A model generated the notes under the pieces. The model did no database searches. It saw only the letters and a program-made list of their open reading frames with translations, and was not told the origin of the DNA. Positions 17,039 through 26,022 of a stretch of DNA of 64,000 nucleotides are shown in pieces (position 1 is the stretch's first letter; every line of letters begins with the position of its first letter). This DNA comes from JALONH01 sp046329235 (GTDB taxonomy: Bacteria; Bacteroidota; Bacteroidia; Cytophagales; Cytophagaceae), in contig JAXLVA010000001.1 of NCBI GenBank assembly GCA_046329235.1, positions 1,426,001-1,490,000 of the forward strand, read 5' to 3'. The translations under genes were made by a program, and so were the position numbers.

Positions 17039-17690
17039 CTTTTTTTACGATATTCATTCGCTTTTTCATTTGAAGGGACGGTTTCAATGGATTCCTTTTT
17101 AAAGGCAAAGGTATAACAGAAACTAATCGTGCCGATTGGTCTTCGGTTAACTTCTTGGCCGATTTATGGAAATAATGTTGTGATGCGGCTTCCACGCCAT
17201 ATATCCCTGGACCAAATTCAATGCAATTGAGATACATTTCCATGATTCGATCCTTTCCCCAAATTACTTCTATCAATACCGTAAAATAAGTTTCCAATCC
17301 TTTACGTAACCAATCTCTATACGGCCATAAGAAAATATTCTTAGCTGTTTGTTGCGAAATGGTAGAGCCTCCTCTAAATCGTTTGCTTTTAGTAGTTTGA
17401 TTATACTTGTATGCTGCTCTAATTCCATTCCAATCAAATCCATGATGATCATAAAATTTAGTATCCTCTCCGGCTATTACTTGTTTTACCACATAAGGTG
17501 AGATTTTATCCAATGATTCCCAATCTTTATTAATCCCAACCCACTTACCTTCAGTTAATCCTTCTAAAATTCTAATAGCCATTAATGGTGTTATTGGAGG
17601 ATTAATCCATTTAAATACCAATGTAACCTCTATGGTATAACAGAAAAAAAACAACAATGAATGTTTGAGTATTACCTTCCAAATTTTCAT
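17031..17690 (-). CDS. mtgA: Monofunctional biosynthetic peptidoglycan transglycosylase
   Basis: About 219 residues from the ATG at 17690. One N-terminal membrane anchor is followed by a GT51 domain with its catalytic motifs: EDTKFYDHHGFDW (first glutamate), RGGSTISQQTAKN, and KDRIMEMYLNCIEFG (second glutamate). It polymerises lipid II into glycan strands at the periplasmic face of the inner membrane and lacks a transpeptidase domain. The 3' end overlaps the convergent YbiB-like gene by 8 bases. Confidence 0.95.
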   Translation of the reverse strand: MKIWKVILKHSLLFFFCYTIEVTLVFKWINPPITPLMAIRILEGLTEGKWVGINKDWESLDKISPYVVKQVIAGEDTKFYDHHGFDWNGIRAAYKYNQTTKSKRFRGGSTISQQTAKNIFLWPYRDWLRKGLETYFTVLIEVIWGKDRIMEMYLNCIEFGPGIYGVEAASQHYFHKSAKKLTEDQSARLVSVIPLPLKRNPLKPSLQMKKRMNIVKKAT

Positions 17691-17765
17691 AAAAACAACC
17701 CTATCGAAGTGTTTGTAAGTTAGCATTTTTTTAATTGATTAGCAGTCTACAAGTGCTTAAATTGT

Positions 17766-19802
17766 ATGTCTGATGAATACCTTTTACCCATGACTGAACT
17801 AGAAGCTGCTCATAAAATAGATGCGTTAACCGAACAAATCAATCATCATAATCATTTATACTATCAAGAAAACAAACAAGAGATAAGTGATTATGAATTT
17901 GATTTGCTTTTACACGAGCTCATTCAATTAGAAACTCAATTCCCTCACTTACGGGCAGCAGACTCTCCTTCTCAAAGAGTAGGTGGAACTATAACTAAAG
18001 AATTTGAAAGTATTACTCACCAATACCCCATGTTATCGTTGAGTAATACCTATAGTCCGGAAGAAGTCCAAGAATTTGAGGATCGTATCATAAAATCATT
18101 AAACAAGCAACCGGAATATATCTGCGAACTTAAATTTGACGGGGTGGCTATTAGTCTGATTTATGAAGATGGAGTTTTGATTCGGGCAATCACTAGAGGT
18201 GATGGAGTCAAAGGAGATGATGTCACTACCAATGTGAAAACAATCAAGAGTATTCCTTTAAGACTAAAAGGCAATAATTATCCTAAGCGCTTTGAGGTAC
18301 GCGGTGAAATATTCTTACCATTAGCGGAGTTCGAACGAATCAACAAAGAACGTGAAGATATAGGAGAACCTTTATTAGCCAATCCTAGAAACACAGCTAG
18401 CGGTACCATTAAGATGCAAGACTCCTCCATCGTAGCCAAACGTAATCTTGACTGCTATGTATATTATCTATTAGGAGAACAGCTTCAAGTTAATACTCAT
18501 GAAGAAGCATTACACAGTATGAAAAGCTGGGGGCTTCCCGTTTCTGATTCATGGAAAAAATGTTCCTCCATTGGTGAGGTCACTTCTTATCTGAATATCT
18601 GGGACAACAAACGTTTTGACTTACCGGTAGGAACAGATGGTGTAGTTATCAAACTTAACTCCTTGTTAGACCAAGACGAATTGGGTCTTACAGCTAAAAG
18701 TCCTCGTTGGGCAATAGCCTATAAATTCAAAGCAGAAGAAGTAAGTACACCACTACTATCTATAGAATATCAAGTAGGCAGAACAGGTGCCGTTACACCT
18801 GTAGCCAATTTAAAACCGGTTCAATTAAGTGGTACTACCGTTAAGCGTGCTACCTTACACAATGCGAACGAAATTGAGCGACTTGATTTACATGAAGGTG
18901 ATACCGTTGTAGTTGAAAAAGGTGGGGAAATCATTCCTAAGATCACACGAGTTGTTACAGACTTTCGATTACCTAGTGCTAATCGCATTCAATTCATTGA
19001 CAAGTGCCCGGAGTGTGACACTTCACTTGTTCGTTACGAAGGAGAAGCCGCCTATTATTGCCCAAATGAAAGTGGATGTCCTCCTCAAATCAAAGGTAAA
19101 ATGGAACACTTCATTCAACGCAAAGCCATGAACATCGAAGGATTGGGGCCAGAAACAATAGAAACACTATACGATAAAAAACTACTATTAACAGTTGCTG
19201 ATTTATATCAATTGCAAGAGTCAGACTTAATCACACTTGAGCGATTTGGTAAAAAGTCGATTGATAATTTATTAAATGGAATTCAAAAGAGTAAAGAAGC
19301 TCCATTCAAGGCTGTATTATTTGCTCTAGGAATTCGCTTTGTAGGTGTAACGGTAGCAGAAAAGCTGGCGCAACATTTTGTCACCATGGAATCCTTAGCG
19401 TCTGCAAGTAAAGAGACGTTACTACAAGCACCGGAAGTAGGTGAAAAGATTGCCGATAGTATCATTAGTTGGTTTCAGCAGGAAGAAAATCAGAGTTTAA
19501 TCGAGCGACTTAAAAACGCCGGCCTTAAATTAGAATTGGACTCCAAAGATATCATTGCTGTTGAGTCTGATGTGCTAAACGGAAAAACATTCGTGATTAG
19601 CGGTGTTTTTGCCAAATACGAGCGCGACGAACTGAAAGAATTGGTGATTAAAAACGGAGGTAAAATTCTCTCCGGTGTTTCGGGCAAGCTGAATTATTTG
19701 TTAGCCGGCGATAATATGGGGCCATCCAAACTCGAAAAAGCCCAAAAACTAGGAGTTCAGATACTCTCCGAAAGTGAATTCGAAAAAATGATTGGTTTAT
19801 AA
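17766..19802 (+). CDS. ligA: NAD-dependent DNA ligase LigA
   Basis: 678 residues, full family length. The adenylation lysine is K123 in ELKFDGVA. The OB fold, the four-cysteine zinc finger (CPECDTS, CPNESGCP, about residues 417-440), the helix-hairpin-helix repeats and a C-terminal BRCT domain (LNGKTFVISGVF, from about residue 603) are all present. It seals nicks during replication and repair. A 93-base gap separates it from dapA, with no clear terminator between, so read-through is possible. Confidence 0.98.
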   Translation: MSDEYLLPMTELEAAHKIDALTEQINHHNHLYYQENKQEISDYEFDLLLHELIQLETQFPHLRAADSPSQRVGGTITKEFESITHQYPMLSLSNTYSPEEVQEFEDRIIKSLNKQPEYICELKFDGVAISLIYEDGVLIRAITRGDGVKGDDVTTNVKTIKSIPLRLKGNNYPKRFEVRGEIFLPLAEFERINKEREDIGEPLLANPRNTASGTIKMQDSSIVAKRNLDCYVYYLLGEQLQVNTHEEALHSMKSWGLPVSDSWKKCSSIGEVTSYLNIWDNKRFDLPVGTDGVVIKLNSLLDQDELGLTAKSPRWAIAYKFKAEEVSTPLLSIEYQVGRTGAVTPVANLKPVQLSGTTVKRATLHNANEIERLDLHEGDTVVVEKGGEIIPKITRVVTDFRLPSANRIQFIDKCPECDTSLVRYEGEAAYYCPNESGCPPQIKGKMEHFIQRKAMNIEGLGPETIETLYDKKLLLTVADLYQLQESDLITLERFGKKSIDNLLNGIQKSKEAPFKAVLFALGIRFVGVTVAEKLAQHFVTMESLASASKETLLQAPEVGEKIADSIISWFQQEENQSLIERLKNAGLKLELDSKDIIAVESDVLNGKTFVISGVFAKYERDELKELVIKNGGKILSGVSGKLNYLLAGDNMGPSKLEKAQKLGVQILSESEFEKMIGL

Positions 19803-19895
19803 TGAGTTAATTTTACACATCCGCATAAAATTATGTGCGATTCTATTCAATATTAATAGATTATTCACGAAATTTGTGTGTAAAAATTTATCAAA

Positions 19896-20789
19896 GTGCA
19901 AACGTTTTACGGTACGGGCGTAGCCCTTGTAACTCCTTTTAATAAAGATCATTCCATCGACTGGAATGCTTATAAAAATCTTATTGAACATTCTATAACT
20001 AATGGTATCGACTACCTGACAGTTAATGGAACCACTGCAGAATCTGCTACTACTTCTTTTGACGAGAAGAAGCAGCTTTTAAAAGTTGCTTTAGAAGTCA
20101 ACAATGGCAGAGTTCCTGTGATGTTCGGAATTGGTGGTAATCACACTCAAGAAATTTTGGATAAAATGACATCTATTAATTTCAAAGGGGTGGAAGCTAT
20201 CCTTTCAGTATGTCCTTATTATAACAAACCTTCCCAAGAAGGAATATACCAACATTATAAATTATTAGCTGAAAACTCCCCTGTTCCGGTATTAACTTAC
20301 AATGTTCCCGGAAGAACAGGTGTTAACATGAGTGCTAAGACAAGTATTCGCTTGGGTGAATTATCCAATATTTTAGGGGTTAAAGAAGCGAGCGGCGATT
20401 TGGTTCAAATGCTGGAAATTAACAAAAATACGAAGGATGAATTCTTAGTAATTGCAGGTGATGACTTATTAGCTGTTCCGGCTATTTCAATTGGAGCAGT
20501 TGGAGCTATTTCAGTTTTAGCAAATTCGTTCCCTAAAGCTTTTTCTGATATGATAAAATCAGCTTTACAATCTCGTTTTCAACACGCGACTGAAATACTG
20601 AAATCATTTACAGAAATCAACCCATTAATGTATGAAGAAGGAAACCCGGTAGGTGTTAAAAACCTAATGAGTCAAATGGGAATGATGAATGACACGGTAC
20701 GTCTACCTCTAGTATCGGCTAGTGATTCATTAGAGAGTAAAATCAAAAATGCACTTTCTGCGTATCAAAAGAATGTTTTGGTTGTTTAA
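19896..20789 (+). CDS. dapA: 4-hydroxy-tetrahydrodipicolinate synthase DapA
   Basis: 297 residues of TIM-barrel fold. The Schiff-base lysine is K163 in GVKEASGD. Catalytic Y135 is in LTYNVPGRTG, and the TVNGTTAES pyruvate-binding loop is near residue 42. It condenses pyruvate with aspartate semialdehyde in the lysine/diaminopimelate pathway. The start codon is GTG at 19896; no ATG fits the conserved N-terminus FYGTGVALVTPF. It ends before a bidirectional terminator shared with the convergent small gene. Confidence 0.97.
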   Translation: MQTFYGTGVALVTPFNKDHSIDWNAYKNLIEHSITNGIDYLTVNGTTAESATTSFDEKKQLLKVALEVNNGRVPVMFGIGGNHTQEILDKMTSINFKGVEAILSVCPYYNKPSQEGIYQHYKLLAENSPVPVLTYNVPGRTGVNMSAKTSIRLGELSNILGVKEASGDLVQMLEINKNTKDEFLVIAGDDLLAVPAISIGAVGAISVLANSFPKAFSDMIKSALQSRFQHATEILKSFTEINPLMYEEGNPVGVKNLMSQMGMMNDTVRLPLVSASDSLESKIKNALSAYQKNVLVV

Positions 20790-20814
20790 ACCAATAAATA
20801 CAGTCTATACTAAT

Positions 20815-20847
20815 AAAAAAGTCTCCTAAAATTTAGGAGACTTTTTT
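20815..20847. terminator. Bidirectional terminator between dapA and the histone-like gene
   Basis: GTCTCCTAAA (20821-20830) pairs with TTTAGGAGAC (20832-20841). An A-run precedes the stem and a T-run follows, so it can stop transcripts from both convergent genes. Confidence 0.9.
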
Positions 20848-20848
20848 A

Positions 20849-21031
20849 TTAATCTTCATCCGTATTTTTCATCTCTTGAACTTCAACTCTGATATCTTGA
20901 GCTAAGTTTTTTAAATCTTGCATCCCTTTACGTACTCTAGTACCGGCTGCGCTGTTTTGTTTTTCATAGAACTTTACAAAGTCAGGCTCTAAGGAAGCAA
21001 TTAAGTCTTTAAGTTGTTGTAATCTGTTCAT
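20849..21031 (-). CDS. Small histone H1/Hc1-like protein
   Basis: 60 residues, rich in Lys, Arg and Glu and predicted all-helical: MNRLQQLKDLIASLEPDFVK, later GTRVRKGMQDLKNLAQDIR. It matches the short histone H1-like (Hc1) proteins widespread in Bacteroidota. These are thought to bind DNA or act as nucleoid-associated proteins; the exact role is not established. It is a lone gene between two terminators. Confidence 0.8.
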   Translation of the reverse strand: MNRLQQLKDLIASLEPDFVKFYEKQNSAAGTRVRKGMQDLKNLAQDIRVEVQEMKNTDED

Positions 21032-21080
21032 CGTTAATTAAAAAGTTAATAGGTTTACACTAACATGTAATGAAATTATA

Positions 21081-21118
21081 AAAAAAAAGGGCAAAAACCA
21101 ATTTTTTGCCCTTTTTTA
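21081..21118 (-). terminator. Terminator of the serine palmitoyltransferase-like gene
   Basis: GGGCAAAAA (21089-21097) pairs with TTTTTGCCC (21103-21111), flanked by A- and T-runs. It lies directly after the gene that stops at 21135. Confidence 0.88.
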
Positions 21119-21134
21119 GAAAATATTACATCCC

Positions 21135-22379
21135 TTATACAGGCATGTTTGTCAAGCTCTTGCTATAAGCACCATTCTTTAATTTCTCTGCAATGTCAGA
21201 GAATGCATTGATTGTTCTCTCCACATCAGCAAGTGTATGTTCAGCTGTAGGGATCAAACGAAGCATCATAACCCCCTTAGGAACAACAGGATAAATAACA
21301 ATAGAACAGAAAATTCCATGATTTTCTCTCAAGTCTATAATCATTTGAGCAGCTTCCATTTCGGTACCACTTAAGAATACCGGAGTAACCGGAGACTCAG
21401 TTTTACCAATATTAAAGCCTTTTGCCTTTAATCCGGATTGTAAAGCCTTCACTACATCCCAAAGTTTAGTACGTAATTCAGGTTTTGTTCTCAATAACTC
21501 TAAACGCTTCATGTTACCTACCACAAATGCCATAGGTAATGTTTTAGCATAAATTTGAGATCTAGAATTATATTTCAAGTAGTTAATGACATTTTCTTTA
21601 GAAGCAACGAATGCACCGATACTTGCCATTGATTTAGCAAATGTAGAAATATACACGTCTACACCATCTTGAACACCTTGTTCTTCTGCTGCACCAGCAC
21701 CTGTAGGTCCCATTGAACCAAAACCATGTGCATCATCAATTAACAATCTGAATTGATATTGCTTTTTCAATTCAACGATTTCTTTCAATCGACCCATATC
21801 ACCAGCCATACCAAATACACCTTCAGTAATAACTAAGATAGCACCTTTAGTAGGGTCAATCATTTTATTAGCTCTTTCTAATTGAGCTTTAAGATTATCA
21901 ATATCGTTATGAGGAAATACTAAACGTTTACCTATATGCAATCTTAATCCATCTATTATACATGCGTGAGATTCTGAATCATAGATTACAATATCATGAC
22001 GATCTAACATCGCATCAATCACAGACATTACACCTTGATAACCGAAGTTTAAAACCATGGCATCTTCTTTCCCCATGAACTCTGCTAACTGAGACTCAAA
22101 TTGCTCAATCAAATTAGAGTTACCTGACATCATTCTAGATCCCATTGGGTAAGCTAAACCATAATCTGCAGCACCTTTAGAATCCGCTTCACGAATTTCC
22201 GGATGATTTGCTAAACCTATGTAGTTATTCAAGCTCCAGTTTAACACATCCTTCCCTCTGAATTTCATGTGAGGAGAGATTGCCCCTTCTAATTTTGGGA
22301 AGGCAAAATATCCATGAGCGATATTAGAGTGCTTTCCTAACGGCCCCCTGTCATTCTGTAATTTCTCAAACAGATCCAA
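21135..22379 (-). CDS. Serine palmitoyltransferase-like PLP enzyme (alpha-oxoamine synthase family)
   Basis: 414 residues of the alpha-oxoamine synthase family (SPT, KBL, BioF, ALAS). The PLP lysine is K249 in ISTFAKSMASIGAF. The ring-stacking histidine is in YDSESHACIIDG and the aspartate in LIDDAHGFGSMG. The FAKSMASIGAF context and the N-terminus (FEKLQNDRGPLGKH, GYFAFPKLEG) resemble the Bacteroidota SPT branch rather than KBL. It would condense serine with an acyl-CoA to begin sphingolipid synthesis. The start appears to be TTG (22379), since no ATG precedes the conserved N-terminus. A promoter-like TAAATTTG lies about 70 bases upstream. Confidence 0.85.
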   Translation of the reverse strand: MDLFEKLQNDRGPLGKHSNIAHGYFAFPKLEGAISPHMKFRGKDVLNWSLNNYIGLANHPEIREADSKGAADYGLAYPMGSRMMSGNSNLIEQFESQLAEFMGKEDAMVLNFGYQGVMSVIDAMLDRHDIVIYDSESHACIIDGLRLHIGKRLVFPHNDIDNLKAQLERANKMIDPTKGAILVITEGVFGMAGDMGRLKEIVELKKQYQFRLLIDDAHGFGSMGPTGAGAAEEQGVQDGVDVYISTFAKSMASIGAFVASKENVINYLKYNSRSQIYAKTLPMAFVVGNMKRLELLRTKPELRTKLWDVVKALQSGLKAKGFNIGKTESPVTPVFLSGTEMEAAQMIIDLRENHGIFCSIVIYPVVPKGVMMLRLIPTAEHTLADVERTINAFSDIAEKLKNGAYSKSLTNMPV

Positions 22380-22751
22380 TGTAGTAAATAGTTAAATGGT
22401 TAATATTCCCTTATACGCAAGCCTATTGATGGCTTACTAATCCTACAAATTTAACAAAAATCATCGAATGTTAAGTATGTGTAGATAAATTTTAAAGATG
22501 ATTTTATTGATTCATGAATCACTTTGAAACTAACCAATAATACTCTAACATAGAATTAGTTATAATATAAAAGATAAACAATACACTTAATGTATTTTTT
22601 GATAATCCACTTAGTTAAAACCAGATAAGTTTAGGTGTTTATAGTAACTATGTAATAAAAATTGCTGAAAAAGCGGTTTTTTACAAAAAAATTGTACCTT
22701 TACCTTCTATTCTTTGAATCAACGAACTACTTTTAAACAGTCCTTCACTTT
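22380..22751. other. AT-rich intergenic region between divergent spt-like and TPR genes
   Basis: 372 bases with no convincing reading frame. On the minus strand it holds a TAAATTTG element (22453-22446) for the SPT-like gene and a small hairpin AAGCC/GGCTT (22418-22434) in its leader. Towards the TPR gene it contains T- and A-rich tracts but no promoter that I can place with confidence. Confidence 0.6.
22446..22453 (-). promoter_or_regulatory. Bacteroidota-type -7 promoter element of the spt-like gene
   Basis: TAAATTTG on the minus strand fits the TAnnTTTG consensus of the Bacteroidota primary sigma factor. It would give a leader of about 60 bases. No good -33 TTG is visible at standard spacing. 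Confidence 0.45.
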
Positions 22752-24308
22752 ATGAGAAAGTACATAGTTTCAATTTTCGCACTTTTTGTGATTACGGTTG
22801 CAAACTCACAAATTGTTAAAAAAGAGGGTAAAATCTTCAATATGCAAGGTCCTGCTGCTGGTGCATGGGATTTAGTAGAACACAAAGCGATGTATATCAA
22901 TTCTTCCTCTTTTGGCAAGGATATGGTAAACACCACAGACTCTACCGATTTACCGAACTTTAAAAAAGAATTCAAATCTTTAAATAATACAACTTTTCTA
23001 AAAGTTGACAAAATCAATCTTGCGACCATCACTCCTGCTGAGATTGAGTCCATGTTCAAAAAAGATAGTGGCTCAACTAAAATATCCGATGTAAAAAAAG
23101 GAGATTATTATGTTGCCAAACTTAGAGGTGGATCTTCAGGTTACATTGCTCTTTACGTGAACAATATCCGTGATGACGTAAAATCGAAGAACAAACCGGA
23201 TGGTGACAATCTTGACTACATCGAGTTCGATTATATCGCTTACATTATCAAGAATACTGTAGACGTGTATGACGAAGCGATGAAATTATACAACGAAGGC
23301 AAATATGCTCAAGCGTTGTTAAAGTTCGAAGAAGTATACTACAAAAAACCTAACCACGCAGATGCATTGTATTACGGTGGTTTATGCAAGCATAATTTAG
23401 GTGATTATGAAGGTGCTATTCACAACTTCAACTTAGTTGAAAAAATAAACCCTAAATACCCTAACCTATTCATGGCTCGTGGTAACTCCGAAGCTAAATC
23501 CGGTGACCATGATGACGCCATCAAGGATTATTCTTCTGCTATCCAACAAGACTCTTCCAATAGTCAAGCATATTTAAATAGAGCACATGAATACTATTTG
23601 ATTAGCCATTACACAGAATCTATTGTAGACTACACTTACATAGTAGAAAAAGAGCCAAATAATAAACTAGCATACTATGGTAGAGGTTTATCTAAAAATG
23701 AGTTTGGGAAGTTTTCAGATGCCATTGTTGATTTCAATAAAGCGGTGAGCATTGACCCTAATTTTTCTAATGCTTACTTCTACAGAGGTTTTGCAAAACA
23801 CCACCTACAAGATTACAACGGTGCCATTGGCGATTACTCTAAATCTATAGAAGTAGAACCAAATAACTTTGAAGCTTATTACAACAGAGCATACAGCAAG
23901 CGCTTTATCAAAGACTACAATGGAGCTATTGCTGATTATGACGAGTGTATCAAAATCAACCCTAAATTTGAAGATGCTTATTTCGAAAGAGCACATACCA
24001 TCTTCGAAAAAGGTGACACCCCTCAAGCGTTAGAAGAATACAATAAGGCTATTGAAAAGTTCCCTAATGATGGTCATGCTTACTTTAACAGAGCTTTATT
24101 CTATATGGATATGAAAAAAGACAAAGAAGCCATGGTAGATCTAAACAAGGCTTTAGAGTTAAATAACAAAGATGGCGAAGCTTATCGCTACAGAGCCATC
24201 CTTAAAGAAGATTTAAAAGATTGGGATGGTGCTTGTAAAGATATCACTATGGCAGCTTCTTTAGGAGATGCAGAAGCTATTACTTTGAAAAAAGACATGT
24301 GCGAATAA
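22752..24308 (+). CDS. Secreted/periplasmic TPR-repeat protein
   Basis: 518 residues. A signal peptide (cleavage near NSQ at about residue 20) is followed by an N-terminal region of unknown fold, about residues 25-165. Then come roughly ten tetratricopeptide repeats of 34 residues to the C-terminus, with repeated patterns such as GDYEGAIHNFNLVEKINP and DYNGAIADYDECIKINP. TPR arrays mediate protein-protein contact. The partner cannot be told from the sequence. It is likely soluble in the periplasm because no lipobox or membrane segment follows the signal. The maf gene starts 10 bases after its stop. Confidence 0.85.
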   Translation: MRKYIVSIFALFVITVANSQIVKKEGKIFNMQGPAAGAWDLVEHKAMYINSSSFGKDMVNTTDSTDLPNFKKEFKSLNNTTFLKVDKINLATITPAEIESMFKKDSGSTKISDVKKGDYYVAKLRGGSSGYIALYVNNIRDDVKSKNKPDGDNLDYIEFDYIAYIIKNTVDVYDEAMKLYNEGKYAQALLKFEEVYYKKPNHADALYYGGLCKHNLGDYEGAIHNFNLVEKINPKYPNLFMARGNSEAKSGDHDDAIKDYSSAIQQDSSNSQAYLNRAHEYYLISHYTESIVDYTYIVEKEPNNKLAYYGRGLSKNEFGKFSDAIVDFNKAVSIDPNFSNAYFYRGFAKHHLQDYNGAIGDYSKSIEVEPNNFEAYYNRAYSKRFIKDYNGAIADYDECIKINPKFEDAYFERAHTIFEKGDTPQALEEYNKAIEKFPNDGHAYFNRALFYMDMKKDKEAMVDLNKALELNNKDGEAYRYRAILKEDLKDWDGACKDITMAASLGDAEAITLKKDMCE

Positions 24309-24318
24309 CCTTTCAATA

Positions 24319-24966
24319 GTGTTCTTAAAGCATTTAGAAAATATCAATATCATTCTTGCTTCCGGCTCACCTCGCCGGAAGCAACTTTTAGAATCGCTGG
24401 ATATTCAATTCTCTGTTCAAACGAAAAACATATCTGAACAATATCCGGTTTATTTACAACGACAAGACATTCCTCAGTTTCTTTCCAGACAGAAAGCCTA
24501 CTCCATTAGAGAAGGCAACATGGATTCCTTCATCATATCAGCAGACACTATCGTTCTTCAGCGAAATGATGTATTAGGTAAACCGGAAAACAAAGAGCAA
24601 GCTATCCAAATGCTTCAACGCCTATCCGGAACTTTCCATGAAGTTATTACCGGTGTAACTATTGTCAAAGGAACAAAAGAGTCTACCTTTTTTGAGCGTA
24701 CAGAAGTACTATTCAAAAAATTAAACAACGAAGAAATCAACTACTATATTGACAAATTCCAACCTTTTGATAAAGCGGGTAGCTATGGCATTCAAGAATG
24801 GATTGGTATGATAGGGATACAACGTATCCAAGGTGATTATTTTAATGTAGTAGGATTACCACTTCACCGTTTAACTGTCGAAATTGAAAAATTCTTCGAC
24901 CCTAATTATACTCCGGTTCCTCATAGCCCGGATATATCCTCTAAGTACTTATATTTTAACTCATAG
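24319..24966 (+). CDS. maf: Maf-like nucleoside triphosphate pyrophosphatase
   Basis: 215 residues. The Maf N-terminal motif ILASGSPRRKQLLESL, the catalytic SADTIVL block, LGKPENKEQA and the KAGSYGIQEWIG segment are all present. The family hydrolyses non-canonical or modified nucleoside triphosphates such as dTTP/UTP analogues to limit misincorporation. The start must be GTG (24319) because no ATG precedes the conserved motif. Its 3' end overlaps the convergent gpsA by 11 bases. Confidence 0.93.
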   Translation: MFLKHLENINIILASGSPRRKQLLESLDIQFSVQTKNISEQYPVYLQRQDIPQFLSRQKAYSIREGNMDSFIISADTIVLQRNDVLGKPENKEQAIQMLQRLSGTFHEVITGVTIVKGTKESTFFERTEVLFKKLNNEEINYYIDKFQPFDKAGSYGIQEWIGMIGIQRIQGDYFNVVGLPLHRLTVEIEKFFDPNYTPVPHSPDISSKYLYFNS

Positions 24967-25969
24967 AATCTTCTAAGATCCTAAGCTCAACCGACGGCGA
25001 TATTTTTTCATACAAAATATTATAGACAGCCTTGGTGATTGGCATCGACACTTTCAATTTGGCATTTATTTCATGAATACATTTCACTGCGTAATACCCT
25101 TCCGCAATCATATTCATTTCTACCTGAGCAGACTTTACCGAATACCCCCTACCCACCATGTTTCCTAATGTTCTGTTTCTAGAATACGGCGAATAACAGG
25201 TTACTAATAAATCTCCCAAATAAGCTGAAGCATTCCAATCTCTATGCTGTGGGCTCATAGCATCAACAAAGCGATGAATTTCTTGCATCGCATTGGAAAC
25301 CATTACAGCCTGGAAATTATCGCCATAGTTCAACCCTCGTGCAATTCCACAAGCAATAGCAATAACGTTTTTCATTACTGCACTATACTCAACACCATAC
25401 AAATCTTCTACTACGGATGCTTTAACAAATCGACAACTCAACAAGTCAGCAACCAATTGCGCATTTTCTACTTTCTCACCTGCAATGGTCAAGTAAGAGC
25501 GTTTCTCCATGGCAACCTCTTCCGCATGACATGGCCCGGCAATGATACATAAATCTGTCTTAGGGACAGCATGTTGACGATGAATCACATCTGTTACCAA
25601 TGCATTTTCAGAAGGGATCATACCTTTGATAGCTGAAACTACAACCTTACCCTGCAAATCTTCAGGACTGACGTTCTCCAATACATTACCAATAAAGGCA
25701 GCCGGTACTACAAAAATAACCACTTGAGCATCCTCTAATGCTTTCTTCAGCTGAGTTGTAGGTCTTACCTTTTTAGTATTAATAACTACTTCACTGAGAT
25801 AATGTGGGTTTTTCCCAAAATCTCTAATATGAAGTACATCTTCTTTATCTTTTAACCACCAATTAATCTTAACGTTGTTTTCAGATAGAATCTTAACTAA
25901 TGCGGTGGCCCAACTTCCCCCTCCGATTACGGCAATTTTTATTGCTTCATTCTTTTTCTGCATCGTCAA
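24956..25969 (-). CDS. gpsA: Glycerol-3-phosphate dehydrogenase [NAD(P)+] GpsA
   Basis: 337 residues. The N-terminal Rossmann motif GGGSWATALVKIL, the substrate-binding KGMIP region, SAVMKNVIAIACG with the catalytic lysine, and the C-terminal MNMIAEGYYAVK block are typical. It makes sn-glycerol 3-phosphate from dihydroxyacetone phosphate for phospholipids. The ATG at 25969 (MTMQKK) or the second Met could serve as start. It is convergent with maf. Confidence 0.96.
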   Translation of the reverse strand: MTMQKKNEAIKIAVIGGGSWATALVKILSENNVKINWWLKDKEDVLHIRDFGKNPHYLSEVVINTKKVRPTTQLKKALEDAQVVIFVVPAAFIGNVLENVSPEDLQGKVVVSAIKGMIPSENALVTDVIHRQHAVPKTDLCIIAGPCHAEEVAMEKRSYLTIAGEKVENAQLVADLLSCRFVKASVVEDLYGVEYSAVMKNVIAIACGIARGLNYGDNFQAVMVSNAMQEIHRFVDAMSPQHRDWNASAYLGDLLVTCYSPYSRNRTLGNMVGRGYSVKSAQVEMNMIAEGYYAVKCIHEINAKLKVSMPITKAVYNILYEKISPSVELRILEDSMS

Positions 25970-26022
25970 TACTGCTAAGTTTGTCTTTCAATAACAAATA
26001 TACTTTAATTTAACCAAAATTA

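Noticed and set aside
21135..22379. 2-amino-3-ketobutyrate CoA ligase (KBL) or BioF for the alpha-oxoamine synthase
   Set aside because: The STFAKSMASIGAF lysine context and N-terminus fit the Bacteroidota SPT branch better, and no tdh or bio genes are near. Not fully excluded.
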